The notes beneath the pieces are model-generated. The model was given only the letters and a program-made list of their open reading frames with translations, made no database searches and was not told the origin of the DNA. Made by a program: the position numbers and the translations under genes. From Mus musculus (lineage: Eukaryota > Chordata > Mammalia > Rodentia > Muridae), in contig NC_000082.6 in NCBI RefSeq assembly GCF_000001635.26, positions 20,943,575 through 21,007,574 on the forward strand: a DNA stretch of 64,000 nucleotides, read 5' to 3'. Positions 9,004 to 19,906 of the stretch are shown piece by piece; position 1 is the first letter of the stretch, and each line of letters starts with the position of its first letter.

Positions 9004-11205
9004 TCCATTGGTGAAAGTGGTCTGTTGAAGCCTTCCACTATTATTTTGTGAGGTGCAATGTGTTCTTTGAGCTTTACGAAAGTTTCTTTAATGAATGTGG
9101 CTACCCTTATATTTGGAGCATAGATATTCAGAATTGAGAGTTCCTCTTGGAAGATTTTACTTTTGATGAGCATGAAGTGCCCCTCCTTGTCTTTTTTGAT
9201 GACTTTGGGTTGGAAGTCGATTTTATTAGATATTAGAATGGCTACTCCAGCTTGTTTCTTCAGACCATTTGCTTGGAAAATTGTTTTCCAGCCTTTCATT
9301 CTGAGGTAGTGTCTATCTTTTTCCCTGAGATGGGTTTCCTGTAAGCAGCAAAATGTTGGGTCCTGTTTGTGTAGCCAGTCTGTTAGTCTATGTCTTTTTA
9401 TTGGGGAGTTGAGTCCATTGATATTAAGAGATATTAAAGAAAAGTAATTGTTCCTTCCTATTATTTTTGTTGTTAAATTTGGCATTCTGTTCTTGTGGCT
9501 GTCTTTTTTTAGGTTTGTTGAGGGATTACCTTCTTGCTTTTTCTAGGACGTGGTTTCTGTCCTTGTATTTTTTTTTTCTATTATTATCCTTTGAAGGGCG
9601 GGATTTGTGGAAAGATAATGTGTGAATTTGGTTCTGTCGTGGAATACTTTTGTTTCTCCATCTAAGGTAATTGAAAGTTTGGCTGGGTATAGTAGCCTGG
9701 GTTGGCATTTGTGTTCTCTTAGTGTCTGTATAACATCTGTCCAGGATCTTCTGGCTTTCATAGTCTCTGGAGAAAAATCTGGTGTAATTCTGATAGGCTT
9801 GCCTTTATATGTTACTTGACCTTTTTCTCTTACTGCTTTTAATATTCTATCTTTATTTAGTGCATTTGTTGTTCTGATTATTATTTGTCGGGAAGAATTT
9901 CTTTTCCGGTCCAGTCTATTTGGAGTTCTGTAGGCTTCTTATATGTTTATGGACATCTCTTTCTTTAGGTTTGGGAAGTTTTCTTCTATAATTTTGTTGA
10001 AGATATTTGCTGGCCCTTTAAGTTGAAAATCTTCATTCTCATCTACTCCTATTATCCATAGGTTTGGTCTTCTCATTGTGTCCTGGATTTCCTGGATGTT
10101 TTGAGTTAGGATCTTTTTGCATTTTCCGTTTTCTTTGATTGTTGTGCCGATGTTCTCTATGAAACCTTCTGCACCTGAGATTCTCTCTTCCATTTCTTGT
10201 ATTCTGTTGCTGATGCTCGCATCTATGGTTCCAGATTTCTTTCCTGGGGTTTCGATCTCCAGCGTTGTCTCACTTTGGGTTTTCTTTATTGTGTCTACTT
10301 CCATTTTTAGGTCTTGGATGGTTTTATTCAATTCCATCACCTGTTTGGTTGTGTTTTCCTGCAATTCTTTAAGGGATTTTTGTGCTTCCTCTTTAAGGTC
10401 TTCTACCTGTTTAGCAGTGTTCTCCTGTATTTCTTTGAGTGAGTTAATAAAGTCCTTCTTGATATCCTATATCACCATCATGAGATAAGCTTTTAAATCC
10501 GGGTCTAGCTTTTTGTGTGTGTTGGGGTGCCCTGGACTGGGCGAGGTGGGTTCTGATGATGGTCAGTGGTCTTGGTTTCTGTTCGTAAGATTTTTTTTTT
10601 TTTTTTTGAGACAGGGTTTCTCTGTATAGTCCTGCCTGTCCTGGAACTCACTTTGTAGACCAGGCTGGCCTCGAACTCAGAAATCCGCCTGCCTCTGCCT
10701 CCTGAGTGCTGGGATTAAAGGCGTGTGCCACCACGCCCGGTTGTTAGTAAGATTCTTACGTTTACCCTTTGCCATCTGGTAATCTCTGGAGTCAGTTGAT
10801 TTAGTTGTCTCTGGTTAGAGATTGTTCCTCTCGTGATTCTGTTAGCCTCTATCAGCAAACCTGGGAGACTAGATCTCTCCTCTGAGTTTCAGTGGTCAGA
10901 GTACTCTCTGCAGGCAAGCTCTCCTCTTACAGGGAAGGTGTACAGATATCTGGCATTCAGACCTCCTGGCCGAAGATGAAGGCCCCAAACAGGACCTGTC
11001 CCAGAAGCTGTGTTGCTTCGGCCTGTCCCAGAAGCTGTTAGCTTCTGTAGTCCACACTCTCACCTGTGCAGAATACTCTTGGCAGAGTCCTGGAACCAAG
11101 ATGTCTGCAGCCGATGCTCAGGCAAAGCCCTCCCGGGCCGGGTGGACACCTATCTTCTGGCTAGAAGGTGTCTGGATGTCTGGGCCAGAAATTTCATATA
11201 TTAAA
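9004..11205 (-). mobile_element. Antisense L1, 5' UTR to start of ORF2, lacking its 3' end
   Basis: On the minus strand the order is 5' UTR (about 11205-10500, with duplicated CTGTCCCAGAAGCTGT monomer-like pieces), ORF1 (about 10490-9530) and the first ~160 codons of ORF2 (9485-9000). ORF1 shows a coiled-coil part (IQDLKMEVDTIKK) and the RNA-binding C-terminal part (SWTDVIQTLREHKCQPRLLYPAKLS). ORF2 keeps the start of the endonuclease domain (SLNINGLNSPIKRHRLTDW, CLQETHL) and then stops at the junction at about 9004. There is no 3' UTR or poly(A). Both ORFs are frameshifted. A B1 lies inside the 5' UTR. Confidence 0.88.
10593..10746 (-). mobile_element. B1 SINE
   Basis: A poly(T) run is followed by GAGACAGGGTTTCTCTGTATAG and CTGGCCTCGAACTCAGAAAT to GCCACCACGCCCGG. 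Flanks share GTAAGATT (10585-10592 and 10747-10754), a short target duplication. It lies inside the L1 5' UTR. Confidence 0.93.
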
Positions 11206-12247
11206 AGTAATTGGTCTTTATTCTGATAGATGGGCTTAGTCCCTTAGCTGGTCTCTGGTTTTCCACCCTTGCTGTTATTGCAAGGTCCCCTTAGTTCCTC
11301 AGGTTGTGGGAATAACAGAGATGAGAAGGGTGACCTCCGACTCCTAATATAGCCTAAGAGCCACAAATTGTGGTGTTACTAGTGACATAATTCTTGTCTA
11401 GGCCTTCCTAAATCTGAGGTTGACAATTCTCCTTTAGGAGTTGCACAGTACTCAAAACTGTGCATACTGATTCGTGATCAAACGAATACAGTACGGGTAC
11501 CACTTGGGTGCAGAAATTTACTGCAGGGGAAGGTCAAGCTTGACCATTTCTGGGTTGCCTGTGAGATACACCCTGTTTAGATGGAGGTTGGTATCTAGTT
11601 CCAGTTACAACCAAAAATATCTTTCTACGGCTCTGCCTCCCCTCCACAAAAGATACCAAGAGCCACAAGTGTTGGTCATGACAGCACCCACGGGAGGAAT
11701 CAGGTCAATATCCCCCCAAGCCAAGGTTAAGCCCACTCAACTACGGATGAGAAAGTCATCTGATCACCTCAGTTAAGCATGGCCTTATTAAAATTAATTA
11801 TTAAGGGGGGAGATAGGTTGGAGACTGTACTGTTAGAAGGGCAAGCCCTTCACTTCCTCTCACCCTAAAAAGCTAATTGGCCTTTTACTACAGAGCAGGT
11901 CATCATCCCTTCCTCCCTGTTCCCCACCTTTCATCCAAGAATGCAGAGGAGGATCCACGTTGCTCTCCTTTAGTGTTATCTTATTATAGTGCTTTTTAAA
12001 ATCAAATCTTGATATAGTTAAATCTTCACCAGAGTTCCAACATCCTAGTATGACCATGAAATTCAGTAGGAATTCAGCAAAGAAGTTACTAGGACAGAAA
12101 GACAGTCTTATCCAAATAAGGGTTTACCATGAGAAAAGTTAGGGATTCCCACTGAGACAGGTTTCTTCATTGGACCCTAAGAATTCAGGCAGAATTATAG
12201 AGCATAAATAAATTTTTGCCTCAGTCCAGTTTTGTTTAATATTATTC
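11206..12247 (+). other. Provirus 1 3' internal region, no env
   Basis: An open stretch at 11474-11776 has no recognisable envelope feature (no signal peptide, cleavage site or membrane span). The end (GAGCATAAATAAATTTTTGCCTCAGTCCAG) matches provirus 3 near 47590-47630, so it belongs to the provirus. Confidence 0.55.
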
Positions 12248-12259
12248 AAAGTGGGGGAA
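12248..12259 (+). promoter_or_regulatory. Polypurine tract of provirus 1
   Basis: AAAGTGGGGGAA lies immediately before the TG of the 3' LTR, the plus-strand priming position. Confidence 0.85.
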
Positions 12260-12657
12260 TGTTACCTCCTTCCAGCCTAGCAAGGCTGGCTGTGACCATC
12301 TGCTGGTTAAGCGGGAGCCACCTGCTGTGCTGCTCCTTTGATGTGCCACTACCTGCCTGAGGCCCAACCTGCCTGAGGCCTAACCAGTTCTCTTCCAAGA
12401 ATCTTTGGGAATTGCAATCTTCTCGAGTTCCCACTAGATGGCTGACCTATCTACTTCAAAGGAAACTTGCATGGCCAGGGATGGGCCTCTCCTCTTCTTT
12501 ATAAAGCGTGTTTGCTGACATTAAAATTGAGCTTTGATCAGAATCTTATTTGACTTAGCTCCGTTCTTTCTTCCTTCCGTCTAGTTCCCATCTTTCAGCT
12601 TGAGCCTGCCATCTCAACTGTACCTGTTCCTCGAGAGCCGCTGGAAGGCCCGCAACA
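12260..12657 (+). repeat. 3' LTR of provirus 1
   Basis: Matches the 5' LTR throughout, with about 19 substitutions and one ~12-nt deletion near 12405. It is followed by the second GAAAGT at 12658-12663. Confidence 0.93.
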
Positions 12658-12692
12658 GAAAGTGTCCTTAGTAAATAAAACATATACATTTA

Positions 12693-12834
12693 TGCTGGGC
12701 AGTGGTGGCACATGTGTTTAATCCCAGCACTTGGGAGGCAGAGGCAGGAGGATCTCTGAGTTTGAGGCCAGCCTGGTCTACAGAGTGAGTTCCAGGACAA
12801 TCAGGGCTATACAGAGAAACCCCGTCTTGAAAAA

Positions 12835-12879
<45 letters not shown>

Positions 12880-12880
12880 A
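12693..12880 (+). mobile_element. B1 SINE with CA-repeat tail
   Basis: GCTGGGCAGTGGTGGCACATG through CCCGTCTTGAAAAACC is a B1. Its A-rich tail has become a (CA)n run to about 12878. Confidence 0.92.
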
Positions 12881-13056
12881 ATTAGGAAGGGGAATATAGG
12901 CATAATTATCCACATAAGGTATGTTTATAATTTAAAACTGAAAGATAATACTCTTTCTGTTGCCAAAGAGCATTTTGCCCTAGGAAAAATTCATTTGGCT
13001 AGTTAATGAAAGGACCCAGAGTTGGGCTTGGGGGCAGAGTTGTTTTGCTTTTATCC

Positions 13057-13097
<41 letters not shown>

Positions 13098-13431
13098 AGA
13101 AAACCTATGCTGATGAGAGCTAACTTGAATTAGGCTGTCATGAGGAATTGTTCTACTTGAATGTGAGCTTCCATAGGGAAACTGGAGACTGCTTCGTGCG
13201 TGGAAAATACTCTGAGCAGATACATGATTGCTTGAGAATATGCTTATACAGAAAATGGAAGGAAATTTAAATAAACTTGAATATACAGAAGAATACTTAA
13301 TTTATATAAAGAGAAAGGACAATATAGGTATATTTATATACATAGTTATTAATCTCCAAAAAAGGGAGAAAGAAATGGGAATTGATACAAATGTTTTCAA
13401 GGGTACATAGATAAAATAAATAAATCCAGGC
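12881..13431. other. Unassigned, with an AAC microsatellite
   Basis: A (CAA)n run of about 13 units lies at 13058-13096. The rest is AT-rich and shows no recognised element or gene. Confidence 0.6.
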
Positions 13432-13600
13432 ATTTGATTTCAAAACTTGGGAGTCAAAGGCAGGAACAGATAGGTTTCTTGATAGTTTGATGCCAGTCTA
13501 ATCTACAGTGCAAATCCAAGTCAGCCCAGACTAGAGAGAAACCCTGTCTCAATAAATACAACAATGAAGATGACTGCTACTGCTACTGCTACTGCTACTA
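13432..13600 (+). repeat. Decayed B1 and short ACTGCT repeat
   Basis: CCAGGCATTTGATTTCAAAACTTGG to GAGAAACCCTGTCTCAATAA is an old B1. A short (CTACTG)n run follows at about 13575-13600. Confidence 0.6.
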
Positions 13601-13744
13601 TGAATATGAATAATAGTTTTAAATTATCAAATTGAAGATGATTGTAAATTCAGTGGTTATGGTGATATGGTACATCCTCTTTGAGAGAGCTCAAAATAGA
13701 GCAGACCTAAACAGAAAAGGGGCTGCTGGATTGACTAGGTCTGT

Positions 13745-13941
13745 ACTTTATTTATTTATTTATTTATCTATTGTTTTTTGTTTTCGTTTTTGTTTTTTTG
13801 TTTTTCAAGACAGGGTTTCTCTGTATAGCCCTGGCTGTTCTGGAACTCACTCTGTAGATCAAGCTGGCCTCAAACTCAGAGATCCACCTGCCTCTGCCTC
13901 CCAAGTGCTGGGATTAAAGGCATGTGCTACCACTATCCAGT
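13745..13941 (-). mobile_element. B1 SINE, reverse
   Basis: A T-rich tail is followed by CAAGACAGGGTTTCTCTGTATAG and on to GGGATTAAAGGCATGTGCTACC. TCTGTA-(C/T)-TT is present on both sides, a probable target duplication. Confidence 0.9.
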
Positions 13942-14821
13942 CTGTATTTTTAATGACTTCATTTGCTATGTTGAGAGAGAAGCTCTAGGTTTGTGTTAAT
14001 AGGAAAGAGGAAAGGGCACTGGACTCTTTCTAAAGTAATAAGGGTCACATTTGACAGAGGAAGACCCCCTGAAGATCTCAACTGCATACAGGAGAAAATC
14101 AATAGGACCAAATGCACTGGTAATGTATAATGCTAAACCCTCTCTTGAAATAACTCTTAAACTGACTGGGACATATATGCCTCCAGCCAGAACTTCAGCT
14201 TACATGACCAATAAATCTTGTTGGCTACAGAATTCTCATAATATAATTACATAACATCTTTTCACATAATTTGAATGGAGATTTATATTGTAGTTTAATT
14301 ATATGATCAAAGTAACTTCTGAAGAAAGAGAATCGTCTTTCAGCTGCTCAAACAAAGAGCTGCTAATCATCCTTAATTGATCTGTATACCCTGCACACTG
14401 TGTATACATGTCTTTATAGAACTGTATATTGTCTGAAAAGTTCATATATTGCAGAATGGAAAGCTAAGAAAACATCCCTGGCAAGATCCACCCTCAAGGA
14501 TGCTGGGATATCTGATCCTGCCTCAACTGATGCTGTTTCCAGAGAGTTGCATCGAGAACAATTTCAGGAGGACTGCTAATCACAGATGATCTTGGATCAT
14601 CCAGACTTTCAGACTATTCCAGTCAGGACTCTAATTAAGCCTAGAACTTTCTCAACACACAGAGACTGGATGAAAAATGCATTTGTCATTACAAATAATA
14701 TTAGACTTGGACAGGGAGGAGACAAAAATAGAGAAATTACATTCAGGAATTCCCCCTGCCCCCATAAGAGAAAGGCAGTTGAAAAGAGAAGGGGGAATAT
14801 AAACATATTGTAAGATGGAAG
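13942..14821. other. Unassigned; possibly ERV internal sequence
   Basis: No intact frame beyond 75 codons. It precedes repeat copy 1 without a visible boundary and may be the upstream part of the same ERV-like repeat, but no domain was recognised. Confidence 0.35.
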
Positions 14822-15330
14822 AAATTAGACAAATAGAGTTAATTATTGAACTCTTAAACCAAAAACATTTTCTAGCCATAATCTTACATTGGTAGAGATC
14901 TTTATATTTTGATGCAACATTAAGTTACATTTTGTATATTGATACAGGAATAAGGTTATTTTTGATATACATACATACATACATATGTATATACACACAC
15001 ATATACATACATATGTATATATATTTTAACATTTATTTTGAGGCATTGTACTTCTATAATTCTTAAAGATGTAATATAAAGTTCTAATCCTATTGAAAGT
15101 TGCTATTACAAACTGTTAGTGGTGATAAAAATACAAGTTATAAAATATTTGGGATGGTAAAGAAATACAAATTAATAGCCAGATAGTCAAATTCATGGTC
15201 ATGTTAGATACTAGTTTAATTAATAGCAATAAAACGTTTTCAAGGTTATTCAGATAGTAGATAGGTATAAATAAACAATAATTGGCAATTCAGATACATT
15301 ATAGAAAATAGTCTTTGAGAACCTCAGAGA
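14822..15330 (+). repeat. ERV-internal-like repeat, copy 1
   Basis: Matches 16120-16198 plus 18019-18770: shared blocks include AGACAAATAG, CATAATCTTACA, TAGAGATCTTTATA, TATTGATA, TTGCTATTACAAACT and CAGATAGT. It is interrupted by a (CATA)n/(CACA)n tract at 14968-15025. The match ends near 15330. Confidence 0.65.
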
Positions 15331-15849
15331 CTCACAGCCTTTTTCATAAACAACTGCGAGAAGCGGGTGCAGCTGCATGGGCCTAGATGGTGCCCTGGCC
15401 CATTGCCAGGCCCGTGAACCCCATTTGTTTACTGCCTTGCCCGAGCATGCACAGTAAAAAAGCATGCATGGGCTGCCTGCCAGGCTGGACTGTTCCTCGT
15501 GATCTGGATCTGTCAGCCTATATGTGAACGACCTGAGCTCATGCCTGGAGCGTGTGTGAATTCTGATTGGATGAGGTGGGGTGGAGCTAGATGAGGTCAG
15601 TCAGCTCGCGTATAGGAAGTTAGCTGTTGTTGCCCTTGCCTAAGTGGTTGAGGTTGTTGTAAGAAAAGCTGCAAGAAGGACGGAGTAAAAGAAGAGGCTG
15701 CTGGGGAAGAGAGCTGTAGGGGAAAAAGCCACAAGTAAAGAAGTTGCTGCGTGAACCCACCTTGGTGTCCAAGTTGTTCCTGTCTCCACAGTAGGCGAGG
15801 ACAGGGACAAACAACAGTGTAGATGAACATATGAACTCAATTGTGACAG
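15331..15849. other. GC-richer unassigned segment
   Basis: It contains CCAAT-like and GGTGGGGTGGAG pieces and may be a decayed LTR. No ends, no coding signal. Confidence 0.3.
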
Positions 15850-16115
15850 CACACTCAAGACATGAACAAGCTCAAGGCAGATAAAACCCCAGCATGTGAG
15901 CACAAAGTTATCTCCAAATGAAAAGCAGTTTGATTGACGGCTTCTACGAGAGAGAAATCAAGTTCCCTCAATGGAATGACACTGGGTACAACACCCACAC
16001 TGCAGGGCGGGCCCCATGCTCATGAGCTGTTGCTCAACTTGTATGCCATGATTTTTAGTGGCTTTTCCCCTTTGTTCTTAAGAGAGAGAATGAATATGAA
16101 GTTAGGGAGGGAGGG
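15850..16115 (+). mobile_element. Old L1 3' UTR-like fragment
   Basis: GACACTGGGTACAACACCCACACTGCAGGGC, the CCCCATGCTCATGAGC piece and ATGAATATGAAGTTAGGGAGG have the look of an old rodent L1 (Lx-like) 3' end. No poly(A) is clear. Confidence 0.4.
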
Positions 16116-16119
16116 AGAA

Positions 16120-16198
16120 ATTATAAGAATAGACAAATAGGTTATCAAATTTACTCTTAAACAGAACATTATATAGCCACAATCCATTTTTTCCATTC
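16120..16198 (+). repeat. ERV-internal-like repeat, copy 2, left part
   Basis: AATAGACAAATAGGTTATC to TATAGCCACAATC parallels copy 1 at 14822-14882. The continuation is found 1.8 kb further on at 18019, so the sequence between is an insertion. Confidence 0.6.
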
Positions 16199-18018
16199 AA
16201 CTCATGACTATTTCACTTCAGAAAATACACTGACTAGATAGAAATAACTTTCCTGTGTTTTGAAATAATTGCTATACAACATCTACCTGCACATTTTGGA
16301 AAAATACAATCACTTTGTATTAAAATTAAAGAAGGTGAAGTCACTTAGAAGTGAAGTTTTAGCATTGGGAGGTGCAAGCAAGAGAATCTAGTTAAGGGTG
16401 GCCTCGGCTACATGAAAAGGCAGCAGATTTAGATTCATCTGAAAGGGAAAGCACTGTTTTTATCTGAATTCTGGGCCTCTAAATTTCTATTTCCAAAATT
16501 TTGTTGTCAAGCTTGTATTCCAACTACCAAGGAGCCCTGTGTGTGTTAGTTTGGTGAAACAGAAACATGGTTTCTTCCCCCCCCCCCCCCCAGCTTCCTC
16601 TTTCCCTGCCACTACCTCTCTCCCTCCCTTGCTGCCTCCCTCCCTCTTTTTGTAATATACTCAGCCTATACTCTATCTTAAGTTTTATACTGTCATGCAC
16701 ATTATGAACGTATTTTAAAATTGAAGCCATGTACACAAAAATAATACAGATTATGGAAATTAGAGAATGATCTCTGAGGTTAAGTGACCCACCTCCTCTC
16801 CCATAAGGTGTTTACTAAAGTAAAATGAGCCTCACTTTTTTGCTTACTTTTGGGGGGACAGTAGTACACCATGATGCCCAGCCTGCCTTGGAGCTTGTGA
16901 TGGTCCAATGCATGAAATATGTTGAAGCTGCCCAACTATACTGTAAACACTAACACAATCACATTAAAGAGCTCATTACTGAAAAGAACAACACTTATTT
17001 GGATGAAGAAAATAGCACAGACACAGAACCTAGAGACTTGGGGCATGCCAGAACTTCCTGCTTTCATTTTTGACATGGCTTCTAGGCTGGTGAGGTCTTT
17101 CTGAAACAGCCTTCTCACCGCTCTGCAGCCTCTCCCCTCCTGTCTCTGGTAGGCATACTCACTTTCCTGAATGTATACTTTCCTTGACAGGCTTATGACA
17201 GGAATCCTAGGTCCGGGCTTGAACTCTCTTCAGCTATCTGCATTACCAGCGAGTTCATCAGATAGCCATTTCTTATTTTGATCTTTGTGGTTATCATTCA
17301 TCCAAGCAGGCTGACTGTAAATTGGGTTTTTAAATGCATATAGATTGCTGGAAACCGCATATAGTCCTTTCCTTGGAGTGTTCCCATTGTTCCCGGGTGA
17401 TATCTATTTTTTTGGAAGGTTCTTTTCCATTTTACTGCTATGGCCTTTAGCATAATCATCCATTATTAAATAATCTTGTTGGGGATGACCCCTTCTGAAA
17501 TCATTATCATCAATAATTCCATGGTCCTCTGTGCACTTCACAAAGTAAGGTTTTTCTGTATTTCCCACGGTCTTTGACTTCAACTTTCTTATTTTGTTCT
17601 GGATTTTTTGGTCCCCAGACCCAGACAAGTCCAGTTTCGTCACCAACCACAACCCCCCTCAGGATGGCACTCCTTTTCCTTCCCCAGTTTGCTGCCCCAC
17701 CCCTGTGTGCCTCAGTTTCCTCAAGCACAGTCCCCAGGTGGAGGAGGAGGCAGTCTGGGGCTACTGGCCACAAAGCCACCGTGGGGAATAGGAAGCAGGA
17801 AGCGACAGGCCATTGAGCGTGTTCCAGGTTCCTCGAACCAGGGCTGGAGCCTCAACACAAAGTGAAGACAGGAACTGGAACCCAAGGGCTCTGGGCACAC
17901 AGTCAGGCGAGGTGGCTAGAGAAGGATATGCCTGGGGGTTGGGGACACAGGCACAGCCTGGAGGAGACTTGAGGAGCCAGTGCCTTGGAGCACTCACCAG
18001 TGCCACTGCGGTGCCACC
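16199..18018 (-). pseudogene. Candidate processed retrocopy of an unidentified gene
   Basis: This 1.8-kb block splits a repeat that reads continuously across it, with flanks CCACAATC and CCATAATC as a one-mismatch target duplication and TTTTTT at the left (a short poly(A) on the minus strand). Read on the minus strand, the 5' end (18018-17660) is GC-rich like a 5' UTR or first exon. 17652-17404 then holds a gene-like frame (KSKTVGNTEKPYFVK, EDHGIIDDNDF, QQDYLIMDDYAKG). Further coding-like pieces follow in other frames, suggesting frameshifts, and the lower part is AT-rich like a 3' UTR. I do not recognise the parent. It could instead be a non-coding insertion, so the coding call is tentative. 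A C14 run lies at about 16577-16590. Confidence 0.5.
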
Positions 18019-18204
18019 CCCATAATCTTACACCAATAGAGATCTTTATAATTTATACAAAATTAAAATTTTTTACATTGGTACAAAATTTGCATATTGA
18101 TATAGGATTAAGGTTTTTATTGATATAAATCTACATATTGATACAAAATTTTAAATTAATATTGTTACCCTTAGATAGGCATTGTGCTTATGCAACTCAT
18201 TTAT
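18019..18204 (+). repeat. ERV-internal-like repeat, copy 2, middle part
   Basis: CATAATCTTACACCAATAG and a series of ATTGATA pieces parallel copy 1 from 14880. It is interrupted at 18205 by the B2 dimer. Confidence 0.6.
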
Positions 18205-18214
18205 GAATACAAGG

Positions 18215-18534
18215 CTTTGGGGCTGAAGAGATGGCTCAGTGATTAAGAGCACTGACTGCTCTTCTGAAAGTCCTAAGTTCAAATCCCAGCAGCTACATGG
18301 TGTCTCACAAGCATCTCTAATGAGATCTGTTGCCCTCTTCTGGTGTGTCTGAATTATTATATCTAAGTACAGCTACAATGCACTTAGATATAATAATAAA
18401 TAAATCTTTGGGCCGGAGCGAGCAGAGGTCCTGAGTTCAGTTCTCAGCAACCATGTGACGGCTGACAATCATCTGCCCAGCTACAGTGTACTCATATACA
18501 TAAAACAAATTAATAAATCTTTAAGAAAAAAAAA
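18215..18534 (+). mobile_element. Two B2 SINEs in tandem, one shared target duplication
   Basis: A first B2 (GGGCTGAAGAGATGGCTCAG to AATAAATAAATCTTTG, 18218-18410) is followed directly by a shorter B2 (GAGGTCCTGAGTTCAGTTCTC to AATAAATCTTTAAGAAAAA). GAATACAAGG flanks the pair at 18205-18214 and 18535-18544. RNA polymerase III box A (GGCTCAGTGATTAAG) is visible in the first unit only. Confidence 0.85.
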
Positions 18535-18544
18535 GAATACAAGG

Positions 18545-19505
18545 TTATGATCCAGTCTTTCTAATAATTGCTATTACAAACTTTAGGATGATTAAGAAAT
18601 GCAAGTTAAGGGTCAGATAGTAAACTCATGGTTATATTAGACTCTGATTCAATTATAATAAAGTGTTTTCAATTTATTCAAATAGAAATGGCTGGCATAA
18701 GTAAGGTTTAACAGTTCAGATATAATTTACATAGATAATCTTCAAAAACATTAGCAATAAAGAATATGGTATTTAATGTTATTTTATTACTAAGAATCAT
18801 TTGACAACGAGATGTCTACTCCTGACAGCTTCCCCATTCTCCATCAAAGAGGAATTGAGCATCTTTATCTCCAGGCGAGGCTGCTTATCATGGCAATGTA
18901 GCCACAGGGCAAAAGCTGCTTATATCATTTGCAGACAAAATATTGTCCAAAAAGGACAAACAGATGTGGGATAGGCAACTACTAAGCTCTGCCAATACAG
19001 CGTAAGTTGGTCCTTCATATTTCCTGCTTCATTTACAGGCCTATCAGATAGTTCTGGGTCAGAAGGCTGAAACAGATGCTACAATATTATAAGAAAGTAG
19101 AGAATGTCCAGGTAGTCAGCTGTCTCTACAAACTGTTTAAGTTTTAGAAGCCATGTTTTGTGCTTCTTATATACTCAGGTAATACTTAATTCATTCTCAG
19201 ATTTCTGACAGGGTTGAAGACTAGTTATAGTCTCATAAGCAAACTTAAGCTGTTTAGCATAAAGCGATGATACAGACTTGAAAGGATGGTTTTCAGATGA
19301 TACAAGCAAAAATCAGATCATAATTCAGGTATAGAATTGCAAACTCTTTAAATTAGGATAAATGATAGAGTACTTTATCTAAATTGACCAATGTGATAGA
19401 CTGGGTGATAAGTGTGTATTATATTTTCCATTTACATAACTGTGAGGATTGTGCCCAACTTTTAGTTGAGAGAAAAGAGCCTTTTAATTGAACATATGGG
19501 GGAAA
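18545..19505 (+). repeat. ERV-internal-like repeat, copy 2, right part
   Basis: It continues from the B2 dimer, matches copy 1 up to about 18770, and ends with CATATGGGGGAAA (19493-19505), a polypurine tract directly before an LTR. That makes the whole copy the 3' internal part of an ERV. No domain is readable. Confidence 0.5.
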
Positions 19506-19906
19506 TGTTGTGGGTTGCCCTGGTGCTGTTTGTATTTTTGATGTGAATTCTGCTTCCTCAAGAGGGGTTGCTCCAGATGAGAAGTAGATCACATACTCAG
19601 GTCATCTCACTGAGCCTTATCTCCATTCTGACTGGTCAAATAAAGACTGAAGCTAATGATTGCGCAGTGGAAGTAAAAGGTGGGACTGGAGGATTGAGAG
19701 AGAAAGAGGAGGTGGAAGGAAGATGGAGCAGAACAAGATGGCCCGGAAAAGCCACAGGTAACAAGGGGTCTCATAGCTGGGGAATAAATTAGTAGTGATA
19801 GATCTGCCCAATCTAAGCATACAGCTTATAAATATAGTAGCTATTCATTGTGTGTTTTTTATACAGGCTTATTGAGGTAAGAAATTACCACAATAGTTGG
19901 GGGACA
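19506..19906 (+). repeat. LTR following repeat copy 2
   Basis: It starts TGTTGTGGGTT after a polypurine tract and plausibly ends at GGGGGACA. It contains a GAATAAATT polyadenylation-like signal near 19783 and TTATAAATATAG near 19828. The 3' boundary is inferred from the CA end only. Confidence 0.5.

Larger units (their letters stand above)
2969..12657 (+). mobile_element. Provirus 1: class II (ERVK) endogenous retrovirus
   Basis: Two LTRs (408 and 398 bp) start TGTTACCTCC and end GCAACA, and are flanked by identical GAAAGT at 2963-2968 and 12658-12663. The internal order is Lys-type primer site, gag remnants, dUTPase-protease, RT, RNase H, integrase, then a long non-coding stretch with an antisense L1, a polypurine tract, and the 3' LTR. 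No env domain is visible. By eye the LTRs differ at about 19 positions plus a ~12-nt indel, so the insertion is not recent. 6-bp duplications are typical of betaretrovirus-like elements. Gag and pol both carry stops or frame changes, so the element is defective. Confidence 0.93.

Noticed and set aside
11474..11776. 100-codon frame after the L1 in provirus 1, considered as env or accessory gene
   Set aside because: No signal peptide, cleavage motif, Cys pattern or membrane span; the corresponding region of provirus 3 has no such frame.
18215..18534. Possible tRNA gene from pol III boxes
   Set aside because: Boxes belong to a B2 SINE; no cloverleaf or CCA-proximal acceptor stem is readable.
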